Shown piece by piece: positions 25,697 through 33,795 of a DNA stretch of 64,000 bases. Each line of letters begins with the position of its first letter. Positions within the stretch are counted from its first letter, which is position 1. Position numbers and translations under genes: made by a program. Source of the DNA: Lustribacter sp965277075 (GTDB lineage Bacteria; Vulcanimicrobiota; Vulcanimicrobiia; Vulcanimicrobiales; Vulcanimicrobiaceae). Location of the stretch: contig OZ255707.1 of the NCBI GenBank assembly GCA_965277075.1, positions 2,480,001 through 2,544,000 of the forward strand, written 5' to 3'. A model generated the notes under the pieces. That model was not told where the DNA came from and did no database searches. It saw nothing but the letters and a program-made list of their open reading frames with translations.

Positions 25697-26847
25697 CGCC
25701 CCGCATCTATCTAGACTGGGCGGCGACGACGACGACCCGGCCGGAGGTCATCGAGGTGATGGTTCCGCTGCTCGCCGGCGGTTACAATCCGAGCTCGACG
25801 CATGCCGACGGCCGCGCCGCGCGCGCCGCCCTCGACGACGCGCGCGCGGCGGTGGCCGGTGTCCTGCGCGCGCACCCGCGTGAAGTCGTGTTCACCGGCG
25901 GCGGATCCGAGGCGGACGTCCTCGCGGTCGTCGGCGCAGCACGTGCGCGTGCAGCGGACGGCCGGCACGTCATCACGACCGTCGCCGAACATCACGCGGT
26001 GCTGCACGCGTTCGACGCGCTCGAAGCCGACGGCTGGAGCGTCACGCGGTTGCCGGTGACGACCGCCGGCACCGTCGAACCGGCGGCGGTCGCGGCGGCG
26101 ATCCGGCCCGATACGACATTGATCTCGATCATGCTCGGCAACAACGAGATCGGCACGATTGCCCCGATTGCGACGATTGCCGAAATCGCGCGCGCTCGCG
26201 GCGTTCTCGTGCACACCGACGCCGTCCAGGCCGCGGGGTATCTCGACCTCGACGTCGGCCCGCTCGGTGTCGATCTGCTCTCGCTCTCGGCGCACAAGTT
26301 CGGCGGCCCGAAAGGCGTCGGCGTCCTCTTCGTTCGCCGCGGCACGCCGGTCGTGGCGCAGATCGTCGGCGGTGGTCAGGAGCACGGTCTGCGGTCGGGG
26401 ACGGAAAACGTGGCGGGGATTGTGGGCCTTGCGCGCGCGCTCGAACTCGCCGAAAGCGAACGCGCGATCGTGGCGGCGCACGTAACGGCGCTGCGCGACC
26501 GCTTTGAAGCAGATGTGCGCAACGCCGTTCCGTCGGTACAAATTCTCGGCGACGGCGGACCGCGTTTACCGCACATCTCGAGCATCGCGCTGGCCGACGC
26601 ACCCTCGGACGCAATGCTGATCGCGCTCGATCTGGAGGGCGTTTCCGCATCGGCGGGAAGCGCGTGCGCGGCCGGCTCTCTCGAGCCGAGTCACGTCGTT
26701 GCCGCGCTCGGAATATCGGAGGCGTATGTCAACGGCATGCTTCGATTTTCGCTCGGGCGGGGAACAACCGAAGCGGAGATGGAGCGGACGGCGGCAATCC
26801 TTGCGTCAGTCGTCGACCGAATGCACGCGGCCAAGCAACCGGTGTAG
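25693..26847 (+). CDS. Cysteine desulfurase (NifS/IscS type)
   Basis: 384 residues. PLP enzyme releasing sulfur from cysteine for Fe-S clusters and tRNA thiolation. N-terminus YLDWAATTTTRPEVIEVM; PLP Lys in LLSLSAHKFGGPKGVGVLF (about 196-214); active-site Cys loop SASAGSACAAGSLEPSHVV (about 317-335). FTGGGSEADVLAV is the N-terminal substrate loop. ATG overlaps the rarA stop (ATGA). No iscU or mnmA gene is adjacent, so the acceptor is not indicated by context. Confidence 0.92.
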   Translation: MTPRIYLDWAATTTTRPEVIEVMVPLLAGGYNPSSTHADGRAARAALDDARAAVAGVLRAHPREVVFTGGGSEADVLAVVGAARARAADGRHVITTVAEHHAVLHAFDALEADGWSVTRLPVTTAGTVEPAAVAAAIRPDTTLISIMLGNNEIGTIAPIATIAEIARARGVLVHTDAVQAAGYLDLDVGPLGVDLLSLSAHKFGGPKGVGVLFVRRGTPVVAQIVGGGQEHGLRSGTENVAGIVGLARALELAESERAIVAAHVTALRDRFEADVRNAVPSVQILGDGGPRLPHISSIALADAPSDAMLIALDLEGVSASAGSACAAGSLEPSHVVAALGISEAYVNGMLRFSLGRGTTEAEMERTAAILASVVDRMHAAKQPV

Positions 26848-26867
26848 AGAACGACGTATGTGGGTAT
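26842..26867 (+). promoter_or_regulatory. Sigma-B-like promoter for ytxGH-rsbVW-sigB unit
   Basis: GTGTAG, 14-base spacer, then GGGTAT. The -10 is a full match to the sigma-B consensus GGGTAT (known from Bacillus); the -35 matches GTTTAA at 4 of 6. Predicted start of transcription near 26874, followed by GGAGG at 26896-26900. It sits immediately after the cysteine desulfurase stop, ahead of the operon that encodes the sigma factor itself, so it would give autoregulation. Confidence 0.5.
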
Positions 26868-26904
26868 TGGCGCTGCGTGGCTCGAGCGAGCGTTCGGAGG
26901 TTTG

Positions 26905-27378
26905 GTGGTAACGTCGGAGGTCGATTGGCCGCATCTCGTCTTCAGTGTTGGAGCGGGTATTGGCGTGCTCCTGATCGGAATCGGCATCCTCGTCGTATGT
27001 TCGGCCATTGCGAATGTGTTGCGCCGCTTGAACGGGACGCTCGATGAGGTCGACAAGCAGATCGGCGCGCTCGGCGCGCCGGTTGCCGACACGCTGGGCC
27101 ACGTCGGCGGAATTGCGGATACCGCCGATGCCGCCGTCGCGCGGCTCGGTGAACTCGTGGGCTCGCTTGAAGTCGTCGCCGCCCAGGTGGTGAAGACGTC
27201 CGACTTAGCCGGGCGTGCCGTCTCGCCGGCGATCGTGAACGTCGGAGCAACTCTCACCGGCGTCTCGGCCGGAATCCGGCGATTGATCACCGGCCGCCGT
27301 TCGAGCAACGGCATCGCTCCGCTGCGCGATGAGATTCACGCCGAAGCCGGAGGCCTCGGCGAGGAGGATCTGCTCTGA
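26905..27378 (+). CDS. DUF948 (YtxG-like) membrane protein
   Basis: 157 residues from GTG 26905, chosen because GGAGG lies just upstream and the predicted sigma-B transcript starts near 26874; GTG 26860 would add 15 residues and place the GGGTAT box inside the gene. One membrane helix (about 12-35, FSVGAGIGVLLIGIGILVVCS) then an Ala/Val-rich amphipathic coiled region with a repeated hydrophobic spacing, as in DUF948. In Bacillus the homologue ytxG leads a general-stress operon with ytxH. Overlaps the YtxH-like gene by one base. Confidence 0.75.
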   Translation: MVTSEVDWPHLVFSVGAGIGVLLIGIGILVVCSAIANVLRRLNGTLDEVDKQIGALGAPVADTLGHVGGIADTADAAVARLGELVGSLEVVAAQVVKTSDLAGRAVSPAIVNVGATLTGVSAGIRRLITGRRSSNGIAPLRDEIHAEAGGLGEEDLL

Positions 27379-27740
27379 TGGATCCGTCAAATGACGAATT
27401 GCGCGATGACGACGCCGCCGATGCCGCGGCGCACTCGCCGGCCGGTTTCATTACCGGCCTCTTTCTCGGCCTTTTGGGAGGCGTCGTGATTGCCATGGTC
27501 GCAGCGCCGCAATCCGGCGAAGAGACACGCGATCGCATACGCGCCAAAGCGCGCGAAGCCGCCGGCCGCACGCGCGAGAGTGCCGGTGAGATCGGCCAGA
27601 CCGTTTCGGGAACCACCGATGATTTGATCGAGCGCGGACGCTCGATCGTCGAACAAGCGCGCGCTCGCGTCGACGCGTCGGTTGCCGAGGGTAAAGACGC
27701 GGCAGAATTTCACCGCACCGAACTCGACAAGCAGTTGTAG
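27378..27740 (+). CDS. YtxH-like general stress membrane protein
   Basis: 120 residues. Pattern of the YtxH domain: hydrophilic N-terminus, one helix GFITGLFLGLLGGVVIAMVAA (about 23-43), then the signature APQSGEETRDRIRAKARE and a long amphipathic, charged helical tail (to HRTELDKQL). Function of the family is unknown; members are induced by sigma-B and salt stress in Bacillus. Coupled to the DUF948 gene by a one-base overlap and followed 8 bases later by rsbV. Confidence 0.82.
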   Translation: MDPSNDELRDDDAADAAAHSPAGFITGLFLGLLGGVVIAMVAAPQSGEETRDRIRAKAREAAGRTRESAGEIGQTVSGTTDDLIERGRSIVEQARARVDASVAEGKDAAEFHRTELDKQL

Positions 27741-27748
27741 GAGATACG

Positions 27749-28093
27749 TTGGATATCAAAGTGAACGTGCGCGAATCCGAGGGGGATGCGTACGTTGTGG
27801 ACCTCACCGGGGAGATCGACGTTTACACCTCGCCCAAGGTGAAAGATGCGATCACGGAGCTGATCGACCAAGAGCATTACAATCTCGTGATCAACTTGGA
27901 AAAGGTGCGCTACATCGATTCGACGGGGCTCGGCGTTCTTATCGGCGGGCTCAAGCGCGTCCGCGAGCACGGCGGGTCGGTCAATCTGGTGTGCACCAAT
28001 CCGCAGATCAAGAAAATCTTCGACATCACGGGACTGGTCAAGATATTCGGCATCTTCGATGACGAGCAAAGCGCGATGAAAGCGCTCGCATGA
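27749..28093 (+). CDS. rsbV: Anti-sigma factor antagonist (STAS domain, RsbV/SpoIIAA type)
   Basis: 114 residues, TTG start with AGGAGA SD. STAS fold: DLTGEIDVYTSPKVKDAI then the phosphoacceptor loop YIDSTGLGVLIGG with Ser58. Unphosphorylated RsbV binds the kinase RsbW and frees the sigma factor; phosphorylation on this Ser by RsbW reverses it. Overlaps rsbW by 4 bases. No RsbU-type PP2C phosphatase is in the window, so the stress input lies elsewhere. Confidence 0.92.
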   Translation: MDIKVNVRESEGDAYVVDLTGEIDVYTSPKVKDAITELIDQEHYNLVINLEKVRYIDSTGLGVLIGGLKRVREHGGSVNLVCTNPQIKKIFDITGLVKIFGIFDDEQSAMKALA

Positions 28094-28521
28094 ATGCGAT
28101 GACTGCGACGAATATGACCTCCGGTATCGTACGGCTGTCCATCCCGGCGCGGGCGGAATGGGTCGCCGTCGCCCGCTTGGCCATCGCCGCGGTTGCAAGC
28201 CGTCAGCGCTTTTCGGTGGACGAGATCGAAGATATCAAGTTGGCGATCGCGGAGTCGTGCACCAATGCGATTCAGCACGGCACGCCCGACGGGTCGATCG
28301 AGATCGAATGCGAGTTGCGTGACGAAGAGTTGGCCGTGCGGGTCCGTGACCGCGGCATCGGGCCGCCGCTGAGTACGGTCAATGAGGAGCGAATCGGTGA
28401 AACGGGCCGGACCGAGGAGCTCGGCGTGTTCCTCATTCGCGCCCTTATGGATACGGTGGAGTACACGAGCGACGTTCGAGACGGAACGCAACTCGTGATG
28501 ATCAAACGCGTTTCCGGGTAG
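28090..28521 (+). CDS. rsbW: Anti-sigma factor serine kinase (RsbW/SpoIIAB type)
   Basis: 143 residues. GHKL ATPase fold: N-box IKLAIAESCTNAIQHG (about 52-67), G1 box VRDRGIGPP (about 85-93), G2-like region TEELGVFLIRALMD (about 107-120). Phosphorylates the STAS antagonist and sequesters the sigma factor. Starts in a 4-base overlap with rsbV; the sigma gene begins 1 base after its stop. Conserved three-gene partner-switch order. Confidence 0.9.
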   Translation: MNAMTATNMTSGIVRLSIPARAEWVAVARLAIAAVASRQRFSVDEIEDIKLAIAESCTNAIQHGTPDGSIEIECELRDEELAVRVRDRGIGPPLSTVNEERIGETGRTEELGVFLIRALMDTVEYTSDVRDGTQLVMIKRVSG

Positions 28522-28522
28522 C

Positions 28523-29347
28523 GTGGGCTCCGTATCTCCGATCGACGCTGAACGTTGGGATCGTCAGCGAGCACGCACGGCGTTTGCACGGTTCGCTCAC
28601 CTCAAAGCGCATCCGCAAGACGACGGCGGCCGCGACCATACCGGTGAGACCGAATTGGAACGTCTGCGCAACGAACTCGTCGTCGCGCACCTCAACCTCG
28701 TGCGCTATTTGGCAGTCAAATTTGCGAATCGCGGCGAAGCGCTCGACGATCTGATTCAGGTCGGCACGGTTGGGCTTCTCAAAGCGATCGACCGGTTCGA
28801 TCTCGAACGCGGTGTCGAGTTCACGACGTATGCGACGCCGACGATCGTCGGCGAGATCAAGCGGTATTTTCGCGACAAAGGTTGGGCGGTCAAGGTTCCG
28901 CGCCGGCTCCAAGAACTCAACCTGGCCGTGAATCGAGCGCTGGAAAAGCTGACGGTCAAACTCGGGCATTCACCGACCGTCACGGAGCTCGCGCAGCACC
29001 TCGGCGCCTCCGAAGAAGACGTCCTTGAAGCACAAGAACTCGGGCAAGCCTATAATCTGCTTTCGCTCGATACCGAACTGAACGGCGACGGCGACAAAAA
29101 GTCGCAAACGCTCGCGGACTACGTCGGTCAAAACGATGCCGCGCTCGATCTGCTCGAAGACCGCGCCAACCTCGAACGCGCTTTCGAAATCCTGAGCGGT
29201 CGCGAACGCGTGATCCTGTACTTGCGATTCTACGAAAGCGTCTCGCAAACGGAGATCGCCAAGCGCCTCAACGTCTCGCAGATGCACGTCTCGCGCTTAC
29301 AGCAGAAGGCGCTCGAAAAGCTTCGCAACTTTCTCAAAGAAGCATGA
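28523..29347 (+). CDS. sigB: RNA polymerase sigma factor, sigma-B/F/G type
   Basis: 274 residues, GTG start. Region 2: NELVVAHLNLVRYLAVKFANRG, DDLIQVGTVGLLKAIDRFD, and RGVEFTTYATPTIVGEIKRYFRDKGW. Region 3 from about 125 (VPRRLQELNLAVNRALEKLT). Region 4 at the C-terminus: GRERVILYLRFYESVSQTEIAKRLNVSQMHVSRLQQKAL. The lack of region 1.1 and the rsbV-rsbW context identify an alternative, stress-type sigma. Overlaps alaS by 4 bases, so alaS may be partly driven by the stress promoter. Confidence 0.92.
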   Translation: MGSVSPIDAERWDRQRARTAFARFAHLKAHPQDDGGRDHTGETELERLRNELVVAHLNLVRYLAVKFANRGEALDDLIQVGTVGLLKAIDRFDLERGVEFTTYATPTIVGEIKRYFRDKGWAVKVPRRLQELNLAVNRALEKLTVKLGHSPTVTELAQHLGASEEDVLEAQELGQAYNLLSLDTELNGDGDKKSQTLADYVGQNDAALDLLEDRANLERAFEILSGRERVILYLRFYESVSQTEIAKRLNVSQMHVSRLQQKALEKLRNFLKEA

Positions 29348-31953
29348 GGTCGGACGAGCTTCGCGATCGTTTCGTCGAGTTTTTCGTTCGCAACGGTCAC
29401 GCGCATCTTCCGTCGGCATCGCTGATTCCCGACGCGATGAGCACGACGCTCTTCACCATTGCGGGGATGGAACAGTTCGTACCGGTATTTCTCGGCGAAG
29501 AGCCGCCGCCGGCGCCGCGCGCGGTGACGGTGCAACGGTGTCTGCGGGTCGCCGGCGCGAAGAGCGATATCGAGAACGTCGGGCGCACGGGACGGCACGG
29601 CACGTTCCTCGAGATGCTCGGCAATTTCTCATTCGGCGACTACTACAAGCGCGAAGCGATCCGCTTCGCGTGGCAACTCGCGGTCGACGAGTGGAAACTG
29701 GACCCGGCGAAGATTCACGTGACCGTCCATACGTCCGACGACGAAGCGCAAGCGATCTGGGAACGTGAGATCGGATTACCGCCGTCGCGCATCACGCGCT
29801 GGGACGAGGATAACTTTTGGACGATGGGCGCGACCGGCCCGTGCGGGCCGTGCAGCGAGTTATTCTACGATACCGGCGTCGCGAACGGTCTCGGCCCGGA
29901 TGACGACGCGCCGAACAAAGGCAATCGCTTTGTCGAATTCTGGAACGTCGTGTTCCAGCAGTACAATCGTGACGCCGACGGTGCGCTCTCCGATTTGCCG
30001 CGCACGGCGATCGATACCGGCATGGGTTTCGAACGGGTTCTCGCGCTCGTCAACGGTAAGGCGTCGATGTACGAGACGGATCTGTTCACCGATCTGATCG
30101 CGGCCCAGCCGAGCGTCGGCACGACGTCGCTCGACGCGGCCGAGCAACTCGTGCGACGCCGCATCCTCGCGGATCATGCACGCGCGACGACGTTTTTGAT
30201 CGCCGACGGGGTGTATCCGTCGAACACCGACCGCGGCTATGTCTTGCGGTTCCTGATTCGGCGCGCCATTCGTCAGGGACGTTTGCTCGGCTACCCGCGC
30301 GCGTTTATGCTCGAACTCGCGGAGGCGGTCGTCGCGTCGCTCGAGCCGGGCTATCCCGAGTTACCGGCACGTCTCGACGACGTCCAACGGACGTTGCGCG
30401 CGGAGGAGACGACCTTCGGCCGGACACTCGACCGTGGGAGCGAGATGCTCGACGGTCTGATCGCGGAAGCGGCCGCGGACGGCACGATGTTGCTCACCGG
30501 CGACGATGTCTTCACGCTGCACGACACCTACGGTTTTCCGGTCGAGCTCACGCGCGAGATCGCGAGCGAACGCGGCGTTGGGGTTGACGGCGCCGGTTTC
30601 GAAGCGAAGATGGGCGCCCAGCGCATTCGCGCGCGGGCCGACGCGGCCGCGAAACGTGCGACGATCACGGTCAGCGATCTGCCGGCCGTGCGCAGTGAAT
30701 TCGCCGGCTACGACGGACTCACGAGCGCCGGTACCGTTGTAGCGATTCTCGTCGACGGTGCGTCGGTCGAACATACCGATGCCGGCGCGAACGCACAATT
30801 GATCCTTGACCGCACGGCGTTCTACGCTGAAAAGGGCGGACAGATCGGCGATCGCGGGTCGATCACGTCGGTCGACGCTTCGTTCGACGTCATCGACACG
30901 CAATTGGCCGGCGACGCTGTCGTGCACCACGGCGTCGTGCGCGAGGGCTCGTTCGCGATCGGCGACGCCGTCGAAACGACCGTGTTCGCCGACTGGCGCG
31001 CGGAGATACGCCGGCACCATACCTCCGCGCACTTACTTCAGCGTGCGCTGCGCGACGTGCTGGGCGACGATGTCGTGCAAGCCGGATCGTGGGTCGGCAT
31101 CGACCGTATGCGCTTTGACTTTCGCAGCCCCGGCGGCGCGCTCACGCTCGAGCAGCGGCGACGTGTCGTACAGCGCGTGAACGCGTTGATTCGTGACGAC
31201 TTTCATCTCGAGACGCGTGAGCTGCCGATTGACGAAGCGCTGCGCACCGGCGCGATTACGATGGCCGGGGAGAAGTACGGCGACGTCGTGCGCGTCGTGC
31301 AAGCCGGGCCGTCGGTTGAATTCTGCGGTGGAACGCACGCGCATTCGACGGGCGAACTCGGCATGTTCGTCTTGATTGCCGAGTCGTCGATCGGCTCCGG
31401 GGTGCGCCGGATCGAAGCCGCCGTTTCGCGCGCGGCAGAAGCGATCGTCGAACGCACGAGCGACACCGTCGCGCATCTGGCCGAAACGCTCGCTGCCAAG
31501 CCGGACGATCTGCTCGAGCGCGTGACGCGTCTACAGGGTGAGGTCCGGGACGCGCAGCGGGCGCTCGGTGAGGCAAAGGCGCGTCTGGCGGCCGCCGACG
31601 CCGACGAATACGTCGAACGAGCCGAGACGCTCGGCGACCGGCCCGTCGTCGCGGCAATCGTACCGCAAGCCGATGCGACCTCGCTGCGCTCGCTCGCGAA
31701 CGCGATTCGCGCCAAGCTGCCGCGCGGCGTCATCGCGTTGGTCGGCACCGGTACGGACGGCGTCGCGCTCTTCGCAAGCGCGAGTGATGACGCGGTGAAA
31801 GCCGGCGTCAACGCGGGAAATCTGGTCCGCGCCGCCGCTCCGCACGTCGGCGGGAAGGGCGGCGGCGCACCGGCGCAAGCCCAGGGCGGCGGCCGCGACG
31901 TCGAGGGAGCCGAAGCGGCGTTGGCCGCGATGCGCGGCGCGCTAGTGTCGTGA
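29344..31953 (+). CDS. alaS: Alanyl-tRNA synthetase
   Basis: 869 residues, normal length. Class II aminoacylation core with motif-2 region FLEMLGNFSFGDYYKREAIR and NFWTMGATGPCGPCSE. Editing domain zinc ligands HHTSAHLLQRAL (about 558-569) and CGGTHAHSTGELG (about 660-672). C-Ala domain with GGKGGGAPAQAQGGG near the end. The ATG overlaps the sigma factor stop. The last codons (ALVS, stop) lie in the left arm of an inverted repeat. Confidence 0.97.
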   Translation: MRSDELRDRFVEFFVRNGHAHLPSASLIPDAMSTTLFTIAGMEQFVPVFLGEEPPPAPRAVTVQRCLRVAGAKSDIENVGRTGRHGTFLEMLGNFSFGDYYKREAIRFAWQLAVDEWKLDPAKIHVTVHTSDDEAQAIWEREIGLPPSRITRWDEDNFWTMGATGPCGPCSELFYDTGVANGLGPDDDAPNKGNRFVEFWNVVFQQYNRDADGALSDLPRTAIDTGMGFERVLALVNGKASMYETDLFTDLIAAQPSVGTTSLDAAEQLVRRRILADHARATTFLIADGVYPSNTDRGYVLRFLIRRAIRQGRLLGYPRAFMLELAEAVVASLEPGYPELPARLDDVQRTLRAEETTFGRTLDRGSEMLDGLIAEAAADGTMLLTGDDVFTLHDTYGFPVELTREIASERGVGVDGAGFEAKMGAQRIRARADAAAKRATITVSDLPAVRSEFAGYDGLTSAGTVVAILVDGASVEHTDAGANAQLILDRTAFYAEKGGQIGDRGSITSVDASFDVIDTQLAGDAVVHHGVVREGSFAIGDAVETTVFADWRAEIRRHHTSAHLLQRALRDVLGDDVVQAGSWVGIDRMRFDFRSPGGALTLEQRRRVVQRVNALIRDDFHLETRELPIDEALRTGAITMAGEKYGDVVRVVQAGPSVEFCGGTHAHSTGELGMFVLIAESSIGSGVRRIEAAVSRAAEAIVERTSDTVAHLAETLAAKPDDLLERVTRLQGEVRDAQRALGEAKARLAAADADEYVERAETLGDRPVVAAIVPQADATSLRSLANAIRAKLPRGVIALVGTGTDGVALFASASDDAVKAGVNAGNLVRAAAPHVGGKGGGAPAQAQGGGRDVEGAEAALAAMRGALVS

Positions 31954-32018
31954 ACCGGAAGTTCCGTGCAAAAGGACAAGTGAGATTTTGTGCGCGAACT
32001 TTCGGTTCACGACACTAG
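31942..32018. repeat. 77-bp inverted repeat (TAGTG-ended), end of alaS
   Basis: Left arm CTAGTGTCGTGAACCG (31942-31957) is perfectly complementary to CGGTTCACGACACTAG (32003-32018); pairing resumes with AAGTTC / GAACTT and a TGCAAAA / TTTTGTG inner part. The element covers the alaS stop codon and the start region of the next gene. Like the 11591 element its outer ends are TAGTG...CACTA with TA at the edges, so it may be a short MITE; a bidirectional terminator or attenuator is the alternative. Confidence 0.7.
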
Positions 32019-32724
32019 GTTGACCGGATGGATACTCGCGGCGGCGTTTGCACTTGTGCAAGCGGTTCCGCCGACGGCGCCCCCTGATGTGCCGCCGCTG
32101 CGCAACCGCCTTGCGCCGACGGGCGTTCTCGCGCGTTACGCGATCGCACTCGCGAGGCAACCGGCACCGCAGGTCATCTCATTCGAATACGTCGTCGAAC
32201 AAACCGGCGCGCGAGATCTGCTACAGGTACACCGCGTCTTTCGCAGCGGAACCAACCAGCGGGACGAGATTCTCTCGGTCGACGGTCGCCGGCTCGATCC
32301 GCCGGCGATTCGCGTCCGTCATGGGCGCCGTGACCGATACGCCGTCGCCGCACTTGCGCCGAAGATCGACGCGTATGACTTCCGATTCGTCGGCGCGATG
32401 CGCGTCGCGCGCCATGAAGATTACGTCTTCGCGACGACGCCGCACACGGCCGGCGCATATCGCGTCACGCGCGTGACGATCGACGGCGCAAGTTTTCTTC
32501 CGATCGCGATTGCGTTCGTGACGGACGCGCACGGCGGCAGCGGGTCCGTCACGTTCGTTCGCGTCGACAAATACTGGGTGCCGGCGGTGGCGACCGCACG
32601 CGCGACGTACGCGAAGCTCGCGGCGCGCGAGAAGATATCGTTCATGACGTACCGCTTCCCCGAGTCGTTGCCGCCGGGAACGTTTGCGCAGCCGCAGCGT
32701 GGGGACGTCCCCGTTTCGCGCTGA
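31990..32724 (+). CDS. Predicted secreted protein of unknown function
   Basis: 244 residues from GTG 31990; TTG 32020 (residue 11) is an alternative start that would place the whole gene outside the inverted repeat. N-terminal hydrophobic segment (about 12-25, TGWILAAAFALVQAVPP) looks like a signal peptide. The body is beta-rich with RGRR-like basic patches (RHGRRDRYAVAAL) and no catalytic motif I recognise. About 34 codons after the probable cleavage site ARYAIALARQPAP begins the conserved-looking domain. Exported location is inferred. Confidence 0.6.
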   Translation: MRELSVHDTRLTGWILAAAFALVQAVPPTAPPDVPPLRNRLAPTGVLARYAIALARQPAPQVISFEYVVEQTGARDLLQVHRVFRSGTNQRDEILSVDGRRLDPPAIRVRHGRRDRYAVAALAPKIDAYDFRFVGAMRVARHEDYVFATTPHTAGAYRVTRVTIDGASFLPIAIAFVTDAHGGSGSVTFVRVDKYWVPAVATARATYAKLAAREKISFMTYRFPESLPPGTFAQPQRGDVPVSR

Positions 32725-32758
32725 ATACCGACGTCCCGAATTGAAGCGGAGAACGAAG

Positions 32759-33667
32759 ATGTCCTCGATGCCCGAAGAGTTCGTCTATAATGCGTGGTAC
32801 GTTGCCGCCTGGGGTGAGGAAATCACCCGTACCCCGATGCGCCGCGTGCTGCTCGACGAACCGGGTTCCGATTCGATAACGGTGGTGCGTGTACGGCGGT
32901 CCCGGGACAAGGGTCGGTGCCGAAGAGCGCGCGCGTGCGCAGCTACCCGCTTGTTGAGAGCGGACCGTTTGTCTGGATTTGGGCAACGCCGATGTCGCGC
33001 ATCCGTCGTCGATTCCCGACCATCGCTTCGCGCTCGATCCGCACTGGCATTTTCTCAAAGATATGCGGACGCTGCGCGCGCGTACGCGCTCGTGCTCGAC
33101 AACCTGATGGATCTCTCGCACGAGACTTTCATCCATGCGGATACGATCGGCAGCCCCGACGTTGCGGAAACGCCGATTCGCACGAAGGTCGACGGCACGA
33201 TGGTACGCTGCTTCCGGCATATGGAAAACGCGCCCGTGCCGCCGTTCTACGCGCAGAGTACGGGCATCACGTCATCGATCGACCGCTGGCAAGACATCGA
33301 ATACGACGTGCCGGCGTTTTATACACTGCACGTGCGCGTCGCTGAGGCCGGCGCGCCCGACGAGCGCGCCTTCTTCAGCAAGGTGATGTACGCACTCACG
33401 CCCGAGACAAAGAACAGCACGCACGATTTCTGGGTGATCAGCCGCAAGTCGGGTGCGCCTCCGGCGTGGATCGACCGTGTCGCGGTCGCGTTTCAGAATT
33501 CGGTGCTCAGCGAGGATCTTGAAGCGCTTGAAGCGCTCGAAGTGAACCTGCCCGCCGGCGGTTGGCAGGAGCTGAGCATCAGCAACGACCGGGGCGGCTT
33601 GCAGTGGCGGCGCGTCTTTCGCGAGCGCGCCGTACTCGACGCCATCCGACCGTTATCATCAGTTTAA
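32759..33667 (+). pseudogene. Decayed Rieske oxygenase (VanA-type), Rieske cluster lost
   Basis: SD GGAGA precedes the ATG. Residues 1-32 (EFVYNAWYVAAWGEEIT...VLLDEP) match the start of vanillate O-demethylase-type oxygenases, and the iron site DLSHETFIHADTIG plus the C-terminal domain are preserved. Between them the CXH and CXXH cluster segment (about 40 residues) is missing, and family-like sequence appears successively in other frames: SARVRSYPLVESGPFVWIW (32929 on) and GNADVAHPSSIPDHRFAL (32982 on), before returning to the first frame near 33085. That is three single-base shifts plus a deletion. The net frame stays open, so it looks like a 300-residue gene but cannot make an active enzyme. 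Confidence 0.85.
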
Positions 33668-33715
33668 ATTTAGTCTCATAACTTTTTCATAATTGAATCG
33701 TCCGTGAAGCTGTGC

Positions 33716-33743
33716 GATGATCCCGCCGAGCGGCGCGATCATC
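33716..33743. other. Hairpin in 5' region of phosphoesterase gene
   Basis: GATGATC-C-CGCCG-AG-CGGCG-C-GATCATC forms a near-perfect stem. It lies in the 128-base gap between the Rieske pseudogene and the phosphoesterase, downstream of an AT-rich tract (33663-33695: TTTAAATTTAG, CATAAT) that is the most AT-rich piece nearby and a plausible promoter. No T-run follows the stem, so it is more likely a protein-binding site or 5'-UTR structure than an intrinsic terminator. Confidence 0.4.
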
Positions 33744-33795
33744 TCGGATGAGCGCCGTGCTTTCGATTTGCTTATCGTTTCATTAAGGACGGTTC

